A stretch of DNA of 64,000 bases from Allomyces arbusculus (lineage: Eukaryota; Blastocladiomycota; Blastocladiomycetes; Blastocladiales; Blastocladiaceae). Under the pieces are notes generated by a model. The model saw only the letters and a program-made list of their open reading frames with translations, ran no database searches and was not told the origin of the DNA. The stretch lies in contig JADHYV010000007.1 in assembly GCA_027604705.1 (NCBI GenBank), positions 1-64,000 on the forward strand, written 5' to 3'. Of the stretch, positions 43,871-56,214 are shown one piece after another. The position numbers were made by a program, and so were the translations under genes. How positions within the stretch are numbered: the first letter of the stretch is position 1; every line of letters begins with the position of its first letter.

Positions 43871-45633
43871 ATGGTTCTCTTGGCCACGCTCCACCGCCGC
43901 CCCGTCGCCCGTGCCGCCGCCACGCTCCTGCTTCGCGCTCCACCACGATGCGCGAGCACTACCAGTTGCACTCCGTTCCGTTCTGCCCTCGGCAGTCTAG
44001 CGAAACCCCCGTCGACTGGCCTGGCGTCCCTGCCGCGACCAACATTATGGTTACCGCCGCGCCGATCGCTCTTCTCCTTTTTCTCCAACTCGGAAATCCA
44101 CAAGCGATGCTCGTGGGCCAACCCGTCCGAGGAACAGCTGCTCATCGCCGGTGCGTGCTCTGGGCAGAGCACGATCTGTCATCGAGGTGATTGGTGCTGA
44201 TCTCGAGGGCACGCTGTTCTGCCAGAAAAGAGCCAGGCCGAGGGCGACCTCAAGTCCAAGCTCAAGCACGACCGCCACGAGGCCGTCATGCGTACGTTGG
44301 CCATGTTGGGGAAATTCTTGATCACAGCGTGCGATCCTGATCTTCGGCGACTGAACAACAGTCGAGAGCAAGGTCAAGTCCAATTCGCTGTTTGAAGGCA
44401 GCACCAAGGTCGTCATGACCGCCATGGCTAGCAACCTCTGCCTCATGTCGATGAAGTTTTTTGCCGCCTTCTCCACCAACTCGCCGTCCATGTTCGCGGT
44501 CCGTGCTACTCTTTTGGACGACCCGAACGTCCAGATCCCGAACAGTCTGACCAACATTCCTGATCCCGTAGGAAGGCGTCCACTCGCTTGCCGACCTGGT
44601 CAATGAATGCCTTCTTTTCTTTGGCGTCATGCGGTTCGTCTTCGCTCGCCAGCCGACCCCCGCTGCTCATTTTTGAGCTCTCGCGCTGACCACAATGGTG
44701 CTCCTCTCTCAGAGCCTCGCGTGACCCGGACACGTTGCATCCCTACGGCTTCTCGCGCGAGCGGTACGCGTGGTCGCTCGTATCTGGTGTCGGCATCTTC
44801 TTCCTGGGGGGCGGCGTTTCCACCTACCACGGCGTCACGGGCCTGCTGAACCCTGTCCCGTCCGAGGACTTGACGATTGCGTTTGCCGTCCTGGCCGGGT
44901 CCCTGCTCTTCGAGGGCGGGACGGCCTTGGTCGCGCTGCGTCAGGTGCGCCAGGCCGCACGCGAGTCGGACATGTCAGTACTTGAATACGGTGCGTTGGC
45001 TCACTTCACTTGGCTCACTTCTTTCTCTTCACCGTGTCCACCCGCTGATAACGCTTTTCTGCGTTTCCAGTCAAAAAGGGCGCCGACCCGACGGCCGTGC
45101 AGATTCTGCTCGAGGACGCCGCCGCCATTTCGGGCGTCGGGATCGCGAGCGTGTGTTTGACGCTCAGCCACATCACGGGCAACCCGATGTACGACGCCAT
45201 GGGGTCCATCGGGATCGGTGCGCTGCTCGGGACGACGGCCATTTTCCTGATCCGCCGTAACCTGTCGATGCTCGTGGAAACGTCGATGGCGCCGCACCGT
45301 GAATCCATGGTCATCACGACCTTGCTCTCGGACCCGATCGTCAAGTCGGTGCATGACGTGAAATCGACCGCGATTGGAATCGACGGCGCGCGGTTCAAAG
45401 CCGAGGTGCAATTTGATGGCGGGTTGGTGGCCAGCAAGTGTTTGCGCGACGTGGATATGGAGACGGAGTGGGCGAAGGTGCAGGCGCTCGGGTCTAAGGA
45501 CGAGCTGGAAGTGTACCTGCGTGGGCACGGGCAAAAAGTCGTTGATCAGCTCGCCGAGGAGGTGGATCGACTCGAGATTCGCATCAAGAAGACGGTGCCC
45601 GAAGTCAAGCATTGCGATTTGGAGATTTTGTAA
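43871..45633 (+). CDS. SLC30A9: Mitochondrial zinc transporter of the SLC30A9 (ZnT9) type
   Basis: Six exons (43871-44150, 44226-44291, 44362-44498, 44572-44633, 44713-44990, 45071-45633) give 461 residues with all phases consistent. An Arg/Ser/Pro-rich, acid-poor N-terminus (residues 1-70) looks like a mitochondrial presequence. The cation-diffusion-facilitator core carries FAEGVHSLADLVNECLLFFG with the HxxxD metal site, DPDTLHPYGFSRERYAWSLV, SGVGIFFLGGGVSTYHGV, and ILLEDAAAISGVGIA. The cytosolic-type end domain closes with VDRLEIRIKKTVPEVKHCDL then EIL, the same ending as human ZnT9. ZnT9 exports zinc from the mitochondrial matrix. Donors are GTGCGT, GTACGT, GTCCGT, GTTCGT and GTGCGT. Confidence 0.96.
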
Positions 45634-46107
45634 GCGACTTCAGCGCTTTCTTGTTGTGTATACTAGCTCGTTGTCGTACCACCTTTCTCTTGCCCCTCTC
45701 GCCTCTCCCGCTCCCCATTGATTTCTTGTTCGCTTCTTTTGTGGGTACTTGGCCGCGCCGGGGACGGCAAATGCGTTTTGGTCATAGGACACCAAACGTA
45801 GTCATCGATTTTGCTCACAACGTGGTCCATGACTGACCGTTATCGTCTGGCGAGGGTCGGGAGCAGGAATCCGTCAGGTGGAGCGCAGGAGGCATGCCCA
45901 GACAGGTCGCTTGACGTTGGGCAAATGCAGCAGCTTGCTCCAGATCACAGTCGGGTCGGACCAACGGCGCTCCAAGCACGACGACGGCTCCGAGGAGAAC
46001 AGAACAAACTAAACGGCTATATATGAAACCCGGAAATCGCAACATACACCATCTCGCTCACCCGGCGACACGACCATCAGTAGCCCCTACACATCGAAAC
46101 TCACAAG
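45634..46107. other. Convergent intergenic region
   Basis: Two 3' UTRs meet here. It starts T/C-rich and contains TATATAT at 46017-46023 on a side where no gene begins, so I do not call that a promoter. Confidence 0.5.
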
Positions 46108-46455
46108 TCAGTGCCCACCCACTGCGAAACCCGTCCTCGCCATGCATCCGGCCCTCGTGCAGCACCACTCTCCACCGTACATGTCGAGCATTTTCTTGGC
46201 GAGCGTGACGCGGTCCGACACTTGTTCGCGGAAGACGCGCTCGGAACGTTCGCGGTGCAGCCGCTTGCGCTTGTCGGTGGGCTTTTCAAAGTAGAGCGCG
46301 TCGCGCACGGTGCGGCGCCAATTGTTGTTGATGAGCATGCGGTTGAGCACCCGGTAGGACGCGGCCGGGTTGGCGCCGCACGCAATGCCGCGGCCACGCG
46401 AGATTTGGAAGGCCTCGCGCGCCATGTTGAACATGGCGTGGTTGGTGTAGGACAT
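46108..46455 (-). CDS. MRPS21: Mitochondrial small ribosomal subunit protein bS21m
   Basis: One exon of 115 residues. RVLNRMLINNNWRRTVRDAL and YFEKPTDKRKRLHRERSERV match the bS21 signature (basic, helical, YEKP followed by KRRR). It belongs to the mitochondrial small ribosomal subunit. An in-frame ATG at 46578 would add 41 residues with many basic and few acidic residues, a possible targeting sequence, so the true start is open; I chose 46455 because MSYTNHAMFNMAREAF already looks like the usual start. The last 20 residues (GGEWCCTRAGCMARTG) are a Cys-containing extension not typical of the family; they could be read-through of an unspliced intron. It is divergent from PRP43. Confidence 0.85.
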   Translation of the reverse strand: MSYTNHAMFNMAREAFQISRGRGIACGANPAASYRVLNRMLINNNWRRTVRDALYFEKPTDKRKRLHRERSERVFREQVSDRVTLAKKMLDMYGGEWCCTRAGCMARTGFAVGGH

Positions 46456-49173
<2,718 letters not shown>

Positions 49174-50503
49174 AGATTCGGGATGGTGTCAGGAGTGATT
49201 CAATGTGCATTCGCGGTTTTTGTTGCGTTACGTGGACTGCTTGGTTGACTCGGATTCGATGTCGAAGGTGGGGGAGTGCCTCAGTTTAGGCGAACATCAG
49301 TGCCGGCTCATTCGGTGCGCTCACCGTGGCCGACATGAACGCCAGCGCGATGGCGGCGAATACTAGTGCCATGGCGGACAGTTTCTGTGATTTGGTGGCG
49401 GCGGCGGCGGCGGCCGACGAAATGGATCTCAGGTGCTGGGAGACAATGGCGTTCAGTATCTTTTCCCATCACATAAATATTTCAGTGGGAATTGAGATCT
49501 CCCTTTGTCGTGCCATTCAAGGCGTCGACAGCCGGCCACCAAGCGACAGCGCTGTCGTCATGGGCAGCACGGCCGTGTCGGTTCTGTGAAGACATATCGG
49601 TGAAGCAGCCGTGGCCAGCAGCTCTCATCCGCTCATCGGCCCCGACTTTGACGATCCGAATCGCGTTCCAAACGCTGTAAATGATCACATGCGAACGTTT
49701 ACCTCCTTCTCCACCCTATTTCCCCATGAGGAGAGCCTTTGTTCCTGATGCTCCTGCTGCTCCCAAAGCGACCCCATGCAGCAGGCGGTCGCGCACGCAC
49801 GCAGGGTCGTTTCGCGCGCCGGAGGGACTCTTCATGACGTATGCCAAAGGGACTGCCCGCTCCGTGATCGGCATCCACCCCGTTGTTGTCATTGCTGGCT
49901 TCGGGCACGGTGAGGGTGCCGCCGGCAGTGCGCGGAGTGCGACACGGCAACGGACAGCTGGGACTCGGTGGGACTCACCGACGATGCAGCAGTGATTGAT
50001 GCGGCGTATCACGGCGTAACCTGAGCGGCAAGTCTCTGGGCGCGCCGATCATGCAAGCGGCGCGCGCAAAGACCGGCCGAAACGTGGCGGCTGGTGCGGA
50101 GAAGAGGGCGCGCGCATGTGACGCTGTCACGGAGGTTTGGTCATTCGATTTTCCGTGAGTCCTTTGTGGCTGACGCAACCGCGCCGGCAGCCGGGTCGCA
50201 ACGTCGCGACCACAGAAAATCGAAGCCGACAGCCAGCGGCACCCGCGATGGCGACGGCGCGCGCGGCCGCTCATCGCACGCCAGCGCAACCACGTCCCGT
50301 CCTGCCGATGAATGAGCAATCGGGGGGCAACGTCAGCATGCCGTCCACGACCATGGCGGGCCTCATAACATCCCGCGACCCCCGCGGCAAGCGACAACCA
50401 CCGTCCATCGTCCGTCTTGTCGACTGCGTTTCCCAACCCCACCGTCGCCGTGTCCGCACCGCCACCCCCGCGCGCCCGCCCGCCCACACACCCCACGCTC
50501 AAC
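49174..50503. other. Long intergenic spacer
   Basis: About 1.3 kb between PRP43 and MUB1. The part from 49440 to 49720 is clearly less GC-rich. A tiny minus-strand frame with a hydrophobic stretch (49286-49372) is too short to call. The last 100 bases are C-rich leader of MUB1. Confidence 0.45.
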
Positions 50504-51940
50504 ATGCTCCGCGACAACCAGTTCAACGTCTTCACCAACCGCGCCGTGCAAGTCCTCGCCGCGCCGCTCCCGGCACTCTACGACCGCGCGGTCCTGGCCG
50601 CCACGGCCCCGCGCCCGCTCGCCGCGACCTGGTCCAACCTCGCCGTCTTGGTCCGCGGCGCCGACGTTGCCACGCTGCGCCAGCTGGTCCGCGATGGCCT
50701 CATTGAGCGCGCCGTCGATATCGTCGAAGGGCACACGCCCGCCGCGCGCAAGGGTGTCCTGGCGCCGGCGCTCGTGCGCACGGCCCTGGTTGTACTTGCC
50801 GCGGTCACAGCCCGCGCCGATGCCGAGCTGCGCGCCGAGTGTGCGCGCCGCGGTGCCGCCGACGCGAGCGTTGCGGTTCTGTGCGACGCCTGGGCCGCGC
50901 TCGAGGGCATGGCCGCGGCGGCCGCGGCGGCCCCGAAGCGCAAGCAGCTCGAAAGCGATTCGAGTGATGACCACGAGGATTGCGGTGAGGACGCGCTCGT
51001 CGTACCCGCCAAGCGCGTGCGGCTCTCGAGCGTCACGGGCCACTCGGTCGCGCTGCCCGTTGCGCACGCCGCTGTTGCCAGGCCGGCCGCTGCCGCTACC
51101 GCCGCCATCGCGGCGCCTGCCGCGGTTGCTACCACGCCCGCGGCCAACCCGCTCTCGCGCGTGCAGGACCTAGTCCCGGCGCTGCAGGTGCTCGACGCGC
51201 TCGGCGACCTGCCTCCGGTCCGCGCCCTCTTGCGCGACATCTCATCGTCGCCGTCGTCAAAGTCATCGCCGTCGCCCATCAAGAAACCCGCCTCGGCGCT
51301 CATCGAGCCACTGACGCGCGCCCCCGTGGCCGTCCTGCGCGACTTGGCGACGCGCATCATGGTGCACGCGGCGCGCGCGCTCGAGTCGGGCACGCTGCAC
51401 CACCGGTGCGGCCACTTGGCATGCACCAACACCGAGGCCGGGCTCGCCACGTTCTCGCGGTGCGGCAAGTGCCGCGTCGTGCGGTACTGCTCGCGCTCGT
51501 GCCAGGTCGCGGCGTGGAAGGCCGGACACCGGTTTTGGTGTGCGCATGCCGCTGCGCAGTGCCATGGCGGCGAGCACCAGCACCAGCACGAGGTTCAGCA
51601 GGTGCAGCAGCAAGTGCAGCAGCCGATGGAAATCGTTGCGACGACGACAACGACCGCCGTTTTGCCGACTACTACCACGACTACCACGACGACGAACATG
51701 GCCATGGCGCCGTCGATTACCGGCATTGCGTCGATTCCGATCCCAATCCCGCCCCCAGCGCCCATCGCCGTCGCGCACGCTGCGCACCCCGCGCGCGCCC
51801 TGCCCGGCGGCCGCTGCCTTCTGCCTGGTCCCGGTGGCGCGACGAACGGGAACGGTCCCCTGTATTCGAACGAGAACGCGACGGCCCTGTACTATACCGC
51901 GACGCACGCAACGCACCAAGAGACCGTGACCGTTGTCTAG
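50504..51940 (+). CDS. MUB1: MYND zinc-finger protein, Mub1/SamB family
   Basis: A single exon of 478 residues. The N-terminal domain reads LYDRAVLAATAPRPLAATWS then NLAVLVRG and LVRDGLIERAVDIVEG, which follows SamB (LYDRRALDCTSTLPLINSLN, then GGIERLVCILKEG) and supports the start at 50504 rather than 50417. The MYND finger is CGHLACTN, CGKCRVVRYCSRSCQVAAWK and GHRFWC, with the Cys/His set complete. Mub1 pairs with the E3 ligase Ubr2 to target Rpn4 in yeast; SamB controls hyphal polarity in Aspergillus. The middle is Ala-rich and acidic, and the tail carries Gln/His and Thr-runs. Mub1 and SamB are fungal, which supports the source being a fungus. Confidence 0.88.
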   Translation: MLRDNQFNVFTNRAVQVLAAPLPALYDRAVLAATAPRPLAATWSNLAVLVRGADVATLRQLVRDGLIERAVDIVEGHTPAARKGVLAPALVRTALVVLAAVTARADAELRAECARRGAADASVAVLCDAWAALEGMAAAAAAAPKRKQLESDSSDDHEDCGEDALVVPAKRVRLSSVTGHSVALPVAHAAVARPAAAATAAIAAPAAVATTPAANPLSRVQDLVPALQVLDALGDLPPVRALLRDISSSPSSKSSPSPIKKPASALIEPLTRAPVAVLRDLATRIMVHAARALESGTLHHRCGHLACTNTEAGLATFSRCGKCRVVRYCSRSCQVAAWKAGHRFWCAHAAAQCHGGEHQHQHEVQQVQQQVQQPMEIVATTTTTAVLPTTTTTTTTTNMAMAPSITGIASIPIPIPPPAPIAVAHAAHPARALPGGRCLLPGPGGATNGNGPLYSNENATALYYTATHATHQETVTVV

Positions 51941-53036
51941 ATCCATGCCCATGCCATGGACGCACCGTACGGCGTTATGACGCATTCAACTGTCAAGAGA
52001 ACCCGTCGGTTGAGCCCGAAATCGTTTGCTTTATGCAACCCTCCCCCATCCCCTACTCCGCACTACGCGCCGTCCGCCGACTTGACGGTGCCACTCTCCC
52101 TCGCCTCTGAATTCGTGTGAGCGGTGTCTCTGTGCGCCTTCTCCACCCATCGCTGTATTTTGTGTTGTCCACTCTCGGATTGCAGTCGATCGATTGACCC
52201 GGCTGAGCTGCTAAGCTGCTGCTGAATACCGTGTCCGCCCTCCCCTGGCCGACGCCTCTGTCGTTGTTGACCTCGCCCCTGGGATTGTGTCAATCCCTCT
52301 GGGACACATCGCCGCGCCGGCGGCACCTCCGGCCCATCGGGGATGCGTCACCCGGCCGGCGAGACGACGAGGCGGAGTGAGTCGAGAATGAGAATGTATC
52401 CATTGTTCGAACCCGTCCATGTAAAAAACCGTTGATTCCCCCCCTCATCCCCCCACTGTTGGCCCCCCTCCGCGCATTGGCGAGCGAGGATGGCGCCCGA
52501 GACGGCGACTTGAGCGCAACGGCTTTCTGGCCAAGTGCGGTGGAGGATATATCAAGGCAGAGAGCGCTTACGCAAGTACGCCAAGGCACGGCACGTGAGT
52601 TACCCTGCCGGCAGGGCCCAGCCAAACCAGGCCACCCACCCGCGCGATGAGCGCGAAGCGCGTGCGCCTCCACCGACCACTCCACGTCGTCGCCAACGCC
52701 CTTGTCCATCGACGTTGGCGTGGTGTGCATCGTCAACGACACGACCTTCCAGCACGCTCCACCTGCAAAGCAGCACCGCCTACCGCCTGCACTCGTTTGG
52801 CCACCGCAAGCTCAGGCCGAGTTCAGCACCAGCTCAGCACCAGCAGCAGCGGCCGAACCACCCACCCCCCCCCCCCCCCCCAGAACGCTTCCTCCACATC
52901 GCGCTCGGCTCGACTCGCGCGATCAACTTCGTTTGCGGCGCTCCTGTCCGCCGTCAAGAAACACGCTCGTATCCATTGCGCGCGCTGCCACCGCGCCCGG
53001 ACCCGTGCCCAGGCCCCGTCGCCACCGCCAGCCACC
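51941..53036. other. Intergenic spacer before epsin, with a 17-base poly-C tract
   Basis: It holds the MUB1 3' flank and the epsin promoter and leader. A GATATATC-type motif lies at 52545-52552. The poly-C run at 52865-52881 is 155 bases before the start codon. No gene recognised. Confidence 0.5.
52865..52881 (+). repeat. Homopolymer (C)17
   Basis: Seventeen consecutive C in the probable 5' leader of the epsin gene, sense strand. Confidence 0.95.
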
Positions 53037-55116
53037 ATGTCGGGCGCCGGGAAGGCCGCGCTGCGGTCCATGTGCGTGCTGCCCGCCTATCGCCACCCAG
53101 CTGCCAATACGCGCGCGGTCCAGCTGACGCTTGCCCGGGTTGGTGGTGGTCCAGGAAAAATGTCGCCAAGGGGTACACCGAGGTGCAAATCAAGGTGCGC
53201 GAGGCGACCAGCAACGATCCGGCCCCAGCGCCGTCGGGCCTGCTCATGCAAATTGCACAGGCGTCCGAGTACGAGTACGTGCTGGCCTGTTCCTCGCTAC
53301 CCGCGTGTTCATCGCCGCCGGTCCAGTGAAGCTGATGCGATGCGTTACTGCTCGGTTGGTTAGCCAAGAGTTTGTCGAGATCATGGTCATTCTCGAAAAG
53401 CGGCTCAACGATTCGGGCCGCAACTGGCGCCACGTCTACAAGGTACATGCGGTGACCGAGTGGATGGCGCGCACATCGATCCCCATTTCGCTGACGTTGG
53501 ACTGCACACGCGTCGTCTAGGGCCTGCGCCTGCTCGAGTACCTGATCGTGCACGGGTCCGACCGCATCGTGCAGTACGCGCGCGACAACCTCTACGTGGT
53601 CAAGACGCTCAAGGAGTTTCAGCACCGCGACGAACACATGCAGGACGTGGGCGCCCAGGGTACGACGCAGTTGCCCCTCGCTCTGGCCGACTATTCGTGC
53701 CGTACACGTGGCTCATTGCATTCTCCTTTCGACCAGTCCGCGACCTCTCGAAACGCATCACCGAGCTGCTCAGCAGCTCCGAGCAGCTTGAGCGCGCGCG
53801 CCGCAACAAGGAGTACTACAACGACGTCGAGCAGGGCGCCTACTTTGGCAACAACGGCCACGGCGGCCAGTACAATACGGCCGCGTCGGCCGCCGCGCAG
53901 CGCGAGGAAGAGGATATGCGCCGTGCGATTGAGGAGAGTTTGGCGTCGGCCGAGCGCGAACGCATGTCGCGGTCGGGTAGTTCCTACTCGGTGCCCACGG
54001 CCGCGCCCGTCTCGACCAACTACGATCCGGCCGATTTGACCGAAGAGGAAATGATTCAACGCGCGATTGAACTGTCGAAGAAGGACGAGGAGGAGCGGTA
54101 CGGATTATCTATGAGGGCGCTGTGGGTGGGGTGATGGTGATGAGACTGACGCGACCTGGGAAATGGCTAGGCAACGACGCCGCGCCATGGGCGGGTACGG
54201 CGGCGGCGGGTACTCGTCCAACTACGCGGGCCCCGCGGCAACCACTGCGTCGTCCTCGAAGCCGGCGCCCAAAAAATCGTCGGGCAACGAGCTCATCGAC
54301 CTGTTTGGCGGCGACGACCAGCCGATCGCGACGCCCGCGCTCGCCGTGCAGCCCACGGGCATGGACCCGTTCGGCATGCCGTCGCAGAACCCGTTCAATA
54401 TGGTCGGCGTGAACGCGACGGGGTACACGGCCGCGCCAACGCCGTCCACGTTCGATCCGTTTGGCGCGCCGCCCGTGCCGTCCCAGCCCACGGGATTCAT
54501 GGGGTCCGACCCGTTCGCCGCGCTGCCCGCACAGCCCACGGGGTACCTCGGCATGCAGTCGACAGGCATTACCTCTGTCAGTAACCCGTTTGGCGTGCCG
54601 GTCCAGCCGACGGGCGTGTTTGCCGCACCGCCCGCACCGGCGTCGGACCCGTTCGGTGTGCAGCCCACCGGGTCGGCATTCAATCCATTCGCGTCGACGC
54701 CCGCGCGGCCGGCATCGACGCCGCCCATGGCATCCAAGCCGATGGTCGATCTCGACAACCTCGGTCCGGCCAACAAGAACCCGTTTGCGACGGCCGCGAG
54801 TCACACGACCGGCGGGTCGGCGCAGTTCAATTGGACTGGCGCGCCGCAGGGGAAACCACTGACGCTCGCAGAATTGTCGCAGCAGCGCACGCTCACGCCG
54901 CCCGTGCCCTCGATTCCGACGGGGTACGGTGGCGGGATTGCTATGACGCATACGGGCCCCGCCGCGTTCCAGCAGCAGCAGCCGACGGGCGTGTTTGGCG
55001 CATCGCCGTTTGGGAATGCCGCGCAGCGGCCCATGGCCACGGGGCCGTCGCCGTTCGGCGCCGCCCAGGGTGGGGCGGGCGCAGGGAGCAGCAGCAGCAA
55101 CCCGTTCTTGTTCTGA
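53037..55116 (+). CDS. ENT1: Epsin (ENTH-domain endocytic adaptor, Ent1/2 type)
   Basis: Six exons (53037-53065, 53155-53274, 53364-53442, 53521-53659, 53737-54097, 54171-55116) give 557 residues with all phases in agreement. The ENTH domain spans about residues 5-140: KGYTEVQIKVREATSNDP, EFVEIMVILEKRLNDSGRNW, YARDNLYVVKTLKEFQHRDE. Two ubiquitin-interacting motifs follow (EDMRRAIEESLASAE and EEMIQRAIELSKKDEE), then a clathrin box (ELIDLF). The tail has five NPF motifs for EH domains and four DPF motifs for AP-2, in QPTG-containing repeats. Epsins bend PI(4,5)P2 membranes and bring ubiquitinated cargo into clathrin coats. Exon 1 is only 29 bases; MSGAGKAALRKNVAKGY fits amphipathic helix 0. The MUB1 gene upstream has the same orientation; the USP gene downstream is convergent. 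Confidence 0.95.
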
Positions 55117-56214
55117 GCGCAGTGGTGGGTTGATGGGTTGTTGATAATCTTTGTGCGATCGTTTAATTTTTTTTTTTTTGCTCTTGTCGTTTGGTTCTCG
55201 TTTTCGCTGCCGTTTCTTGGTTCTGTTCCGGGTCCCCTGCATCATGTTTTGTTGTTCCGAAATGGGATATTTCCGCTGCCCGGCACAGCGATTCGTGCCG
55301 GGCGATCTCCGACGGATGATGAAGACCTTGATTCTAGATTGTCGCCACTCATGCTTCACGGGATTGTTAATTGTCACAGTCTCCATTTCGTCCTGCGTTG
55401 TGAAGCATGAACCAGTCGCGTCCAAAGCATAAATAGAATGGAGAAGAACACCTGAAAGGATCGGTTGCTGCCAGCATTGTCTTCCCCTCCGCGCTTTTCA
55501 CCTCTTTGAAATGAACAATTTGTTGCACAAGGAAATTACAGCTTCCTTGAAGCATCGTACATTGCAGAAAGAGCAGATCTATCTCGACAGCTCAGACAAA
55601 GGCCCATTGCGCAGGTGCCTTGCTTGTTGTGCGCTGGTTCGATTCATAAGTGCGTAGTTGGATCACTCACGCTTCAGCAAATCTTGGAGCTGATGCTTGT
55701 AATTATGAGACCTCCTTTTCGTGGCATCCACCATACATCTACTGTGCTTGCTTCCTTTTCGATTCAGCACTACGTCGTCAATCCTCACGACGCATCACAC
55801 GCTATCGTGAAATGATATTATACCTTTTTCTCCCAGGCGTTTGGTTGCAACGCGCCTACTTGGCGCGCATAATACGCCAGCCTGAGAAGTAAAGCTTGAA
55901 ACTCGATCAAGGCATGGGTTTCCCCGCCATGCAGACAACGTACGATTTCAGAGATCTACAACTTTCCTGAAGAGACCTGAAGCGGTTTTCTGTCGTGCGT
56001 CTCAATCACAAGTGCACGATTCGTGCCGATACCAGTCCTCCACAATTCAAAGCAGTTCTCTTTAACTTGGGCAGCGACAGGCCGTTACATACAATGCAGC
56101 GCGCAGAATTTCGACGACGTGGAATTTGGAATGGGGCGAGAGGGAGAAAATACAGTCGACAGGCAAGGGACAAAGATAACGGTTGCGAGAGAACAACAAG
56201 ACAACAGCAACAGA
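55117..56214. other. Convergent spacer with AT-richer sequence
   Basis: The 1.1 kb between the 3' ends of epsin and the USP gene drops far below the flanking GC content from about 55130 onward, starting with a T-run at 55169-55180. Open frames are short and carry no domain. A stem-loop is listed separately. No tRNA or transposon ends found. Confidence 0.5.
55278..55303 (+). other. Perfect 9-bp stem-loop in the epsin 3' flank
   Basis: GCCCGGCAC at 55278-55286 and GTGCCGGGC at 55295-55303 are exact reverse complements around an 8-base loop, about 160 bases past the epsin stop. In RNA this would be a very stable hairpin. Function unknown. Confidence 0.6.

Noticed and set aside
46017-46023. TATATAT as a promoter element
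   Set aside because: It lies between two convergent 3' ends where no gene starts.
49286-49372. A 28-codon minus-strand frame with a hydrophobic stretch (MALVFAAIALAFMSATVSA)
   Set aside because: Too short and matches no small membrane protein I know; a possible upstream extension has no clear start.
55630-55660. GGTTCGATTC resembling a tRNA B box
   Set aside because: The flanking bases cannot pair into a T-stem and there is no A box or acceptor stem at the right distance.
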